A DNA stretch of 8,635 bases, taken from assembly GCA_016285335.1 (NCBI GenBank), contig JAEEQO010000128.1, positions 1 through 8,635 on the forward strand. Reading direction: 5' to 3'. The notes beneath the pieces were generated by a model, which was not told where the DNA came from, did not search any database, and saw only the letters and a program-made list of their open reading frames with translations. This DNA comes from Victivallales bacterium. GTDB taxonomy: Bacteria > Verrucomicrobiota > Lentisphaeria > Victivallales > UBA1829. Positions within the stretch are counted from its first letter, which is position 1. Every line of letters starts with the position of its first letter. Positions 1 to 6,136 of this stretch are shown one piece after another. The position numbers were made by a program, and so were the translations under genes.

Positions 1-715
1 TGTGGGTGTGTCCGGCCCCGGCGTCGTGGCGTCGGCCATCCGCCGCGCGGGCGACTGCTCGCTCGCCGAGATCGCCGAGATCATCAAGAAGACCGCGTTC
101 AAGATCACCCGCGTGGGCCAGCTGGTCGCGCGCGAAGCCTCGAACCGCCTCGGCGTGCCGTTCGGAATTGTCGATCTCTCGCTCGCGCCCACGCCCGCCA
201 TCGGCGACTCCGTGGCGTACATCCTGGAGTCGATGGGACTGGAACAGTGCGGCGCATGCGGCACGACCGCCGCGCTCGCGCTCCTCAACGACGCCGTGAA
301 AAAAGGCGGCGTGATGGCATCCTCGCAGGTCGGCGGCCTCTCCGGCGCGTTCATCCCCGTGTCCGAGGACGCCGGCATGATCGCCGCCGCGAAGTCCGGC
401 GCGCTCCGCCTCGAAAAGCTCGAATCCATGACCGCGGTGTGCTCCGTGGGGCTCGACATGATCGCGATCCCCGGCGACACGTCCGCCGAAGTCATTTCCG
501 GCATCATCGCCGACGAGATCGCCATCGGCGTCGTGAACACGAAGACGACCGCCGTCCGCGTGATCCCGGCGATCGGATGCAAGGTCGGCGACACGGTCAA
601 TTTCGGCGGCCTGCTCGGCGAAGCCCCGGTCATGCCCGTGAACACGCTTTCCCCGGCGAAGTTCATCGCCCGCGGCGGCCGTATCCCTGCCCCCATCCAC
701 AGCCTCAAAAACTGA
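1..715 (+). CDS. UPF0210 / DUF711 (PFL family) protein, C-terminal part, 5' end cut by window
   Basis: The reading frame is open from the first bases to a TGA at 713-715 and gives about 237 residues. The family is normally about 450 residues, so roughly the N-terminal half lies outside the window and the GTG at position 2 is not the start. Family-typical stretches are visible: GVSGPGVV at the left edge, [73 protein letters not shown], and the ending [13 protein letters not shown]. The protein looks soluble, with no membrane segment. Structures of family members are known but no firm biochemical role is, so I assign none. In many genomes the gene follows a small ACT-domain protein (UPF0237); that position is outside the window. 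No clear terminator follows the stop. Family assignment is strong; function is unknown. Confidence 0.93.
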   Translation, partial: VGVSGPGVVASAIRRAGDCSLAEIAEIIKKTAFKITRVGQLVAREASNRLGVPFGIVDLSLAPTPAIGDSVAYILESMGLEQCGACGTTAALALLNDAVKKGGVMASSQVGGLSGAFIPVSEDAGMIAAAKSGALRLEKLESMTAVCSVGLDMIAIPGDTSAEVISGIIADEIAIGVVNTKTTAVRVIPAIGCKVGDTVNFGGLLGEAPVMPVNTLSPAKFIARGGRIPAPIHSLKN

Positions 716-759
716 TTCGCACGGCTGCAATCGCCTCATAAAAACGGGTCTTTTCTGAA

Positions 760-789
760 ATCATGCTTGACATCCGGTTCAAGCATGAT
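760..789. promoter_or_regulatory. Inverted repeat, likely operator over the lipoprotein promoter
   Basis: Two perfect 11-base arms, ATCATGCTTGA (760-770) and TCAAGCATGAT (779-789), flank an 8-base centre (771-778). The left arm contains the first four bases of the -35 box, and the right arm ends on the first base of the -10 box, so a protein bound here would cover the promoter. The symmetry and size fit a dimeric repressor site. It is a poor terminator candidate for the upstream gene because the arms are AT-rich and no T-run follows directly. The binding protein is unknown. Confidence 0.6.
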
Positions 790-794
790 ATAGT
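767..794 (+). promoter_or_regulatory. Sigma70-like promoter of the lipoprotein gene
   Basis: A consensus -35 box TTGACA (767-772) is followed after 16 bases by TATAGT (789-794), one mismatch from TATAAT. A start of transcription would fall near 801, giving a 5' leader of about 47 bases before the ATG at 848. The promoter is strong on paper and is overlapped by the inverted repeat at 760-789, so it is probably controlled rather than constitutive. Confidence 0.7.
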
Positions 795-847
795 ATCTTT
801 ATGTTTGGGCTTGTTCTTTTTTCGCCTCACAGAGAAGGAGTTTCGCG

Positions 848-1672
848 ATGGCTGTTCATCGTTCCATCATCATCGCCCTTGCCGGAATCTGTATCGCTTT
901 CTTCGGGCTGACCGGCTGTTCCCTCTTTGGTCCGGACTATATGTATTCCTGCAATACCCTGAACTGCGACGAGCGGAATTACCAGATTCACGCACAGGAA
1001 ACGATGGTCGCAAAACACAGGAACGACCACAAGAAAGTGTCTGTCAGGTATTGGTTTAGAGGCGGCGCTTACCCGTATATCACGGAACCGCTCGAGGAAA
1101 TCGATCTTGCCTGGGCGTTGTGGAAAGGCGCGGATTATGTGAGGGCGCCGGAGGCGTTCTGGTCTGCGTGTCTGGAACAGAAACGGTCTTTCCCGGAGCA
1201 GGACGTCTATTATTGCTCGAAGAAACTCCGCGTGAAGGTCCCGGACTTTATGAAAGGCAGGAAACTGCGCTCGCTCATTTTTGAGTTTTACCATGACAAG
1301 GTCATTGTCGTATACGAGCTGAAGAAAGATATGCCGAGAGAAGAATTTGATCTCATCCTCGGGTATTATTACCTTGAAGACGGGACGCCGTATGATGATT
1401 GGAGTTCCACCTTCCCCGAGTTCTTCAAAAAGAATCCGACCGCCACGGAGGAGGACTACCTCAAAGAACAGCGTCGGCTTTATGACGCGTTCCGGGAAAA
1501 GTTCCCCGGCAAATCGGACCTCGACTTTATCATGTTTTTGAGGTATACGCTGCGTACGCCCAAGGTGAATGCGGACGCCGATCACATGAAACCCATGATC
1601 GAATATAATGTGGAAGACGGATTTTACGTCATCCCCGACTGGATGAAGCCGTATGAGAACACTCCTCTTTGA
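848..1672 (+). CDS. Unrecognised lipoprotein with lipobox signal peptide, 274 aa
   Basis: I do not recognise the family. Residues 1-24 form a lipoprotein signal: a short start with one Arg, a hydrophobic stretch (about 7-20), then the lipobox LTGC with the lipidated Cys at 24 and Ser at +2, which fits outer-membrane sorting. The mature part is polar and rich in aromatic residues (many Tyr, Trp, Phe). It has four further cysteines (35, 40, 108, 123), enough for two disulfides in the periplasm; this pairing is inference. No further membrane segment is seen. The start is set by AGAAGGAG at 833-840, 7 bases before the ATG. The gene has its own promoter and terminator, so it is probably monocistronic. 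Sampled 60-base lines inside it run from about 38 to 57% GC, against 78% in a sampled line of mnmG, which suggests recent acquisition or relaxed codon use. Coding status is well supported; function is unknown. Confidence 0.85.
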   Translation: MAVHRSIIIALAGICIAFFGLTGCSLFGPDYMYSCNTLNCDERNYQIHAQETMVAKHRNDHKKVSVRYWFRGGAYPYITEPLEEIDLAWALWKGADYVRAPEAFWSACLEQKRSFPEQDVYYCSKKLRVKVPDFMKGRKLRSLIFEFYHDKVIVVYELKKDMPREEFDLILGYYYLEDGTPYDDWSSTFPEFFKKNPTATEEDYLKEQRRLYDAFREKFPGKSDLDFIMFLRYTLRTPKVNADADHMKPMIEYNVEDGFYVIPDWMKPYENTPL

Positions 1673-1699
1673 GCTCAAATAGTTTGTCGGCATAAGAAA

Positions 1700-1735
1700 G
1701 CACCCCGTCCCGCGACTTGTGCGGAAACGGGGTGC
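1700..1735. terminator. Bidirectional hairpin terminator between convergent genes
   Basis: The 9-base arms GCACCCCGT (1700-1708) and ACGGGGTGC (1727-1735) pair perfectly. Inside them a second short stem, CCGC (1710-1713) with GCGG (1721-1724), closes a 7-base loop. On the + strand GTTATTTTA follows; on the - strand TTTCTTATG follows. The hairpin lies 28 bases past the lipoprotein stop and 30 bases past the permease stop, so it can end transcripts arriving from both sides. Confidence 0.85.
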
Positions 1736-1764
1736 GTTATTTTATGGGGAATCCGAGGCGGGGC

Positions 1765-2736
1765 TTACTTCCCGGAAGTATGGCGGGGGTCCAGGGCGTC
1801 GCGCAGGGCGTCGCCGGTCAGGTTCAGCGCCAGCACGAGCACGAACATGAATCCGGTGGCGGCGGCGACCTCCCACCAAGCGCCGCGCCAGAAAAGCGAC
1901 TGGCCGTTGGAGATCATGAGGCCCCAGCTCGGCTCGAACTTCACGCCCAGCCCGAGATAGCTCACGATCACCTCGGTCATCACCGCGAACGCGAACCGCA
2001 TGGTGAAGTACACGATCACGAGGTGCATCAAGTTCGGCAGAATGTGGCGGAGCATGATGCCGCGGTCGTTCACGCCGAGCGAACGGGCCGCAGTCACGTA
2101 CGGACGCGTCCGCAGGCGCAGCGTTTCCGCACGGACCACGCGGCACATCGGCACCCAGCCCGTGAGGCCGATTCCGAGGTACACGGCCATCATGCCCGGC
2201 TCGGTGTTCAACGCGCGGCTGAACGCCTGAAACGCGGCTTCCAGCGGCGGGCTCAGGAACCCCTTCGAAACGAGCAGGGCGAACGCCAGAATGAAGAGCA
2301 AAGAGGGGATGGATGCGAACGTGCTGTAGATCCACAGGACCGCGGCGTCCGTCTTGCCTCCGTAATAGCCGCCGAGCAGCCCCAGCACGACGCCGAACAC
2401 CGACGAGATCAGCGACGCCACGATGCCGACCTTCACCGCCGTGCGCGTGGCGAATACCGCCCGCAGCAGCACGTCGCGGCCGAGGTAGTCCGTGCCGAGA
2501 ATATGCCCCTTCATCGGGGCGTGGTTGCGGAGTTCGGGGTTCTGGACCTGATAGACCGGCGTCACGCCCTTTTTCGCGCAGTAAATGGCGTAGCCCTCCG
2601 CACCGATCGCGAAGGCAAGGAACAGCGCGCAGATCAGGATCGGCACGCGGGCGTAGCGGATCGCCCACAGACGCGCCCACGCGCCCGGTTCGTGCCGGAG
2701 TTCGCTCTCTTCAAGTTGGACGGCTTCTTCGCTCAT
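1765..2736 (-). CDS. Peptide/oligopeptide ABC transporter permease, DppC/OppC type, 323 aa
   Basis: This is an inner-membrane permease subunit of a binding-protein-dependent importer of the peptide/nickel (DppC/OppC) class. An N-terminal helix (about 31-50) is followed by the family signature HILGTDYLGRDV (78-89), then a BPD_transp_1 domain with about five more helices. The EAA loop that docks on the ATPase is at about 214-234 (VTAARSLGVNDRGIMLRHILP). Length is normal for the class. I chose the ATG at 2736: it puts MSEEA before the first helix, overlaps the mnmG stop as ATGA, and has AGGGA upstream; the frame stays open further upstream only within mnmG. The other subunits (OppA, B, D, F types) are absent here, so partners must be encoded elsewhere. 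Substrate cannot be read from the sequence. Transcription is probably from the mnmG promoter with translational coupling. Confidence 0.92.
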   Translation of the reverse strand: MSEEAVQLEESELRHEPGAWARLWAIRYARVPILICALFLAFAIGAEGYAIYCAKKGVTPVYQVQNPELRNHAPMKGHILGTDYLGRDVLLRAVFATRTAVKVGIVASLISSVFGVVLGLLGGYYGGKTDAAVLWIYSTFASIPSLLFILAFALLVSKGFLSPPLEAAFQAFSRALNTEPGMMAVYLGIGLTGWVPMCRVVRAETLRLRTRPYVTAARSLGVNDRGIMLRHILPNLMHLVIVYFTMRFAFAVMTEVIVSYLGLGVKFEPSWGLMISNGQSLFWRGAWWEVAAATGFMFVLVLALNLTGDALRDALDPRHTSGK

Positions 2737-4619
2737 GGCTGGTCTTCCCTGCGTTCCGCGGATTCCGCCTCGCGTTTGCGGCGCGCCAGATGCACTTGCA
2801 GGAGCCCGATCTCGGCGGGCGTCATGCCGTCGATGCGCGACGCCTGCGCGAGCGTGGCGGGACGGACGCGCGCGAGTTTGAGGCGCGTTTCGTTTTTGAG
2901 GCCGGGGAGCGCCGCGTAATCGAGCTCGGCGGGGATCGTCCACGCCTCCAGCCCGTGCAGATGCCGGATGGAATCCTCCTCCTGCCGCAGATACCCTTCG
3001 TAATGCGACTGCACCGCGAGCTCGCGGATGGCACGACGGTCGGTGCGGTCGGTCAGGTCGAGGCCGATCAGCTCCGGCTCGAACGGCAAAGCGTTCAAAT
3101 CCGGGTCGCCCTGCGCGATGCGGAGGCGTTCCCACGCTGTCCCGCCGCCGGGCATGGATGCCGCGCGTGCGGCGGCTTCGAGTTCGTGCAGACGCGTTTC
3201 GTATCGGGTGAACTTGCCGAAATCGGCATCGGAGAGCAGCCCGAGGTCATGCGCTTTCCGGCAGAGCCGGAGGTCGGCGTTGTCCTGCCGCAACCTCAGA
3301 CGGTATTCCGCGCGGCTGGTGAACATCCGGTACGGCTCCCTGATCTCCTTGGTCACCAGGTCGTCCGCCATCACGCCCAGATACGCTTCGTCGCGCCCGA
3401 ACGCCACGCCGTCGAGCCCGGCGGCGAACCGCGCGGCGTTCAATCCGGCGGCGAGCCCCTGCGCGGCGGCCTCCTCGTACCCGCTGGTGCCGTTGATCTG
3501 CCCTGCGTGGTACAGGCCGCGCCACGCGCGCACGGCGAACGTGCGGTCCATCTGGGACGGGTCGACGAAATCGTATTCGATGGCGTAGGCGTAGCGCAGG
3601 ATGCGGACGTGTTCGAGCCCGGGAATGGAGCGCAGCATGCCTTCCTGCACCTCGGGCGGCAGGCTGGTCGAAATGCCGTTCACGTAGAACTCGTCGGTCG
3701 CCTCGCCCTCGGGTTCGAGGTAGATGAGGTGGCGTTCGTGGTCGGGGAAACGCACGACCTTGTCCTCGAACGAGGGGCAATAACGCGTGCCGATGCCCTC
3801 GATCAGGCCGTTGTACATCGGCGCCTTGTCGAGGTTGGCACGCACGAGGTCGGCGGTGGCGGAGGTGGTCCAGGTGATGCGGCAGTTCAGGTCGTGCTCG
3901 GCCACCTGCGGCGTGACACCCTCAATACCGAAATGCGCGAAGTGTTCGTCGAGGTCGGTCTCCGACGGCTGGACGTCCATGCGGCTGAAGTCGACGGAGC
4001 TCCCAAGCACGCGCGGCGGCGTGCCGGTTTTGAGGCGTCCCATCTTCAGCTTCAGGCGGTCCCGGATGGCTTCGGAAAGCAAATCCGAGGCAGGATCGCC
4101 GGAACGTCCTCCTGAGAAATGCGTGAGGCCGTAGTGAAGTAATCCGTGCAGGAACGTCCCGGTCGCCACCACGACCGCTTTGCAGCGGTAGGTATTGCCG
4201 AGGCGCGTCGCGACGCCCGCGACCGCATCGCCGTCCGTGACGAAATCGGTCGCCTCCTCCTGCCGGATCGTGAGGTTCGGCGTCTGCTCCAGCATGTGCT
4301 TCATGGCGCGCTGGTAGCAGGTCTTGTCGCACTGCGCCCGCGGCGACCATACGGCGGGGCCCTTCGTGCGGTTCAGCATGCGGAACTGGATGGACGCGGC
4401 GTCGGCGATCTTTCCCATGAGGCCGCCGAGCGCGTCGATCTCGCGCACGAGGTGTCCCTTCGCAATGCCGCCGATGCACGGATTGCAGCTCATCTGCGCG
4501 ATGTGATCCAGGTTCATGGTCAGCATCAGCGTCGACGCGCCGAGACGGGCCGCGGCATGGGCGGCTTCGCAGGCGGCATGTCCTCCGCCGATCACGATCA
4601 CATCGAATGAGTTTTCCAT
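2733..4619 (-). CDS. mnmG: MnmG (GidA), tRNA uridine-5-carboxymethylaminomethyl modification enzyme, 628 aa
   Basis: With MnmE, this FAD enzyme adds the carboxymethylaminomethyl (or aminomethyl) group at C5 of wobble uridine-34 in certain tRNAs, in the cytoplasm. It is full length: 628 residues against 629 in E. coli. Visible are the FAD dinucleotide-binding motif VIGGGHAACEAA (9-20), SCNPCIGGIAKGH (44-56) with the conserved Cys45, GRLKTGTPPRV (194-204), RYCPSFEDKVVRFP (279-292) with the second conserved Cys281, the signature HAGQINGTSGYEEAAAQG (371-388), and the C-terminal HYEGYLRQEE (539-548) of the MnmE-interacting helical region. The ATG at 4619 places MENSFDVIVIGGG exactly as in the family; the 47 codons open upstream would cross the promoter and are rejected. 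The ribosome site is weak (GGAACGGGA). The stop overlaps the permease start by four bases. mnmE is not in the window. Confidence 0.98.
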   Translation of the reverse strand: MENSFDVIVIGGGHAACEAAHAAARLGASTLMLTMNLDHIAQMSCNPCIGGIAKGHLVREIDALGGLMGKIADAASIQFRMLNRTKGPAVWSPRAQCDKTCYQRAMKHMLEQTPNLTIRQEEATDFVTDGDAVAGVATRLGNTYRCKAVVVATGTFLHGLLHYGLTHFSGGRSGDPASDLLSEAIRDRLKLKMGRLKTGTPPRVLGSSVDFSRMDVQPSETDLDEHFAHFGIEGVTPQVAEHDLNCRITWTTSATADLVRANLDKAPMYNGLIEGIGTRYCPSFEDKVVRFPDHERHLIYLEPEGEATDEFYVNGISTSLPPEVQEGMLRSIPGLEHVRILRYAYAIEYDFVDPSQMDRTFAVRAWRGLYHAGQINGTSGYEEAAAQGLAAGLNAARFAAGLDGVAFGRDEAYLGVMADDLVTKEIREPYRMFTSRAEYRLRLRQDNADLRLCRKAHDLGLLSDADFGKFTRYETRLHELEAAARAASMPGGGTAWERLRIAQGDPDLNALPFEPELIGLDLTDRTDRRAIRELAVQSHYEGYLRQEEDSIRHLHGLEAWTIPAELDYAALPGLKNETRLKLARVRPATLAQASRIDGMTPAEIGLLQVHLARRKREAESAERREDQP

Positions 4620-4650
4620 AAATCCCGTTCCGAATAAAGTTTCAGCATAC

Positions 4651-4679
4651 AATATACAGCGTATTCGATGTTTTTTCAC
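4651..4679 (-). promoter_or_regulatory. Probable mnmG promoter
   Basis: Read on the minus strand, GTGAAA (4674-4679, four of six matches to TTGACA) is followed after 17 bases by TATATT (4651-4656, five of six matches to TATAAT). Transcription would start near 4644, about 25 bases before the mnmG ATG at 4619. It sits in an AT-rich patch within otherwise GC-rich DNA. This is a motif match only. Confidence 0.5.
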
Positions 4680-4708
4680 CTTTTCCATTCGATTTTTTTC
4701 GGTTTTTG

Positions 4709-4717
4709 TGCTATATT
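4709..4717 (+). promoter_or_regulatory. Probable extended -10 promoter of the SUMF1-fold gene
   Basis: TGCTATATT at 4709-4717 is an extended -10 element (TGn before TATATT). The -35 region is weak: TCGATT at 4689-4694 with a 17-base spacer. Transcription would begin near 4724, giving a leader of about 56 bases before the ATG at 4780. It points away from the mnmG promoter, so the two transcripts do not overlap. Confidence 0.45.
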
Positions 4718-4779
4718 TTACCCTGCGGACGGTTCTTCGTCGCCCGCGCCACACGTTCACGGTTCAACAAGGCTCCGAC

Positions 4780-6129
4780 ATGAATCCGAAATCCGACTCC
4801 GACAAAACGCCCCGGTCCGCCTCCGGTTCCCCAAAGGCGAAACAGTTCTTCCCGCCCGGAAGCACGGGGCTGAACTCCATGCGTCTCCGCGCCGAACTCC
4901 AGCACGAGGAGGCGAAACTCCGCATTTTCAAGATCTTCATCGCGCTGTTTGTGCTCTGCGTCGGCGCGTTCCTCGTATACAGCGGGATTTCCTACTACGG
5001 GGAAACGAAAGCGAAGTCGGCACGCCTCGCCGCGGCGAAACAGAAGCTCGCCGAACTCGAATCCGGCCTCGCTGCCGCCGAGCTCGCCCCTCATGACCGC
5101 GCCGCGCTGCTCGTCCGCGTCCTGACCGCCCGCAGGGAGAAACTCATGCCGCTGCTTTCCGGCGAAGCGCTCCATGCCGCCGAACAGGCCAACCGCCGGG
5201 ATGAGGAGGAGATCGAAGCCCTTGCGAAGATCGAGCTGCCCTCCGAACCGGGACAGCCCGGCAAGGACTTCATCGTGCCGTCGGCGCACCTGGACATGGC
5301 CGGGATCCCGGCGGGCAAGTTCAGGATGGGCGGGTCGATGGACAACGAAATGCCGGTCCGCGAGGTCGAGATCGCGCATCCCTTCTGGATCGCCCGGACC
5401 GAGGTCACGAACCGCCAGATGCAGGCGCTGATCCCCGGGTTCAACTCGCTCAAATGGGGCGAGTTCCGCCTGAATCTGCCGTCTCAGCCCGCGGTCCGCG
5501 TGCGCTGGGACCAGGCAGTCATGTACTGCCGCAAGCTTACGGAACTCGAACGCGCCGCGGGGCGTCTGCCGTCCGGCTGCGAATACCGTCTGCCGACCGA
5601 GGCGGAATGGGAATACGCCTGCCGCGCCGGGACTTCGACCGATTATTACTGGGGGAAAGAGTTCGGGAACGAGGGGGCGAAATACGCGAACGGGCTGGAT
5701 TACAAGTCCGCCGAACGGTTCCAGTGGCGTCTGCCGCCGGTCGCCGGGGCCGCGGACGACGACGGACACCGCGTGACCGCTCCGGTCGCGTCGTTTCAGC
5801 CGAACGCCTGGGGGCTGTACGACATGTCCGGCAATGCCGCGGAGTGGTGTTACGACTGGTACGACCCGAAGGCGTATTCCGACCCGAAGCTGGCGGGCGC
5901 CGATCCCGTCAGGCTCGACCCGGTCAGCGTCGGGTTTACGCGCTACCGTCCGTTCGACGCCGGCACCTGGACCACGGAAACGGCGTGCCGCGTGATCCGC
6001 GGCGGCGACTGGGGCATGGAGCCGAAGAAACTGCGTTCGGCGTACCGGTTCTTCATGCCGCCGAACGAAAGCGACACGGCGGTCGGATTCCGTCCTGTCC
6101 TGGCGCGGGAAATCCGGAAAAAGGAGTGA
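4780..6129 (+). CDS. Membrane-anchored SUMF1 / FGE-sulfatase-fold protein, 449 aa
   Basis: Domain order: a polar, Ser/Pro-rich N-terminal tail (1-45), one membrane helix (about 49-73), an Ala/Lys/Glu-rich probable coiled coil (about 74-104, with more charged helix to about 150), then a SUMF1 (FGE-sulfatase) domain (about 171-443). Domain hallmarks are IPAGKFRMGG (176-185), RTEVTNRQM (206-214), YRLPTEAEWEYACRAGT (269-285), WGLYDMSGNAAEWCYDWY (344-361), VIRGGDWG (405-412) and GFRPV (436-440). The cysteine pair that binds copper in true formylglycine-generating enzymes, just after the RGGxW-like motif, is missing, so sulfatase activation is unlikely; a binding or scaffolding role, probably outside the inner membrane, is inference. 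The ATG at 4780 has AAGG at 4769-4772, 7 bases upstream; the frame is open upstream to 4516 only because it runs antisense to mnmG. No sulfatase gene is adjacent. Confidence 0.9.
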   Translation: MNPKSDSDKTPRSASGSPKAKQFFPPGSTGLNSMRLRAELQHEEAKLRIFKIFIALFVLCVGAFLVYSGISYYGETKAKSARLAAAKQKLAELESGLAAAELAPHDRAALLVRVLTARREKLMPLLSGEALHAAEQANRRDEEEIEALAKIELPSEPGQPGKDFIVPSAHLDMAGIPAGKFRMGGSMDNEMPVREVEIAHPFWIARTEVTNRQMQALIPGFNSLKWGEFRLNLPSQPAVRVRWDQAVMYCRKLTELERAAGRLPSGCEYRLPTEAEWEYACRAGTSTDYYWGKEFGNEGAKYANGLDYKSAERFQWRLPPVAGAADDDGHRVTAPVASFQPNAWGLYDMSGNAAEWCYDWYDPKAYSDPKLAGADPVRLDPVSVGFTRYRPFDAGTWTTETACRVIRGGDWGMEPKKLRSAYRFFMPPNESDTAVGFRPVLAREIRKKE

Positions 6130-6136
6130 ACGGCGG

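Noticed and set aside
760..821. Palindrome at 760-789 with the downstream T-rich stretch as terminator of the UPF0210 gene
   Set aside because: The T-rich run begins about 22 bases after the hairpin, too far for an intrinsic terminator, and the arms overlap clear -35 and -10 boxes.
763..1059. Open frame of 98 codons on the + strand overlapping the lipoprotein start
   Set aside because: It starts inside the promoter palindrome, has no ribosome site, and overlaps the lipoprotein, which has a lipobox and a good ribosome site.
827..1693. 288-codon open frame antisense to the lipoprotein
   Set aside because: It mirrors the lipoprotein frame, has no recognisable domain and runs into the terminator region; it is a shadow.
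2737..3135. N-terminal extension of the permease by 133 codons
   Set aside because: The extension lies wholly within mnmG in another frame and is Arg/Pro/Ala-rich low-complexity sequence; the ATG at 2736 gives a normal-length DppC/OppC protein.
2313..4115. 600-codon open frame on the + strand
   Set aside because: It is antisense to mnmG; long shadow frames are expected in GC-rich DNA. No domain is seen and the composition is unlike a real protein.
4620..4760. 47-codon upstream extension of MnmG
   Set aside because: It would start upstream of the predicted mnmG promoter, and the family begins right at the Rossmann motif as given by the ATG at 4619.
4516..4779. 88-codon upstream extension of the SUMF1-fold protein
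   Set aside because: It overlaps the start of mnmG antisense and crosses both divergent promoters; the ATG at 4780 has its own ribosome site.
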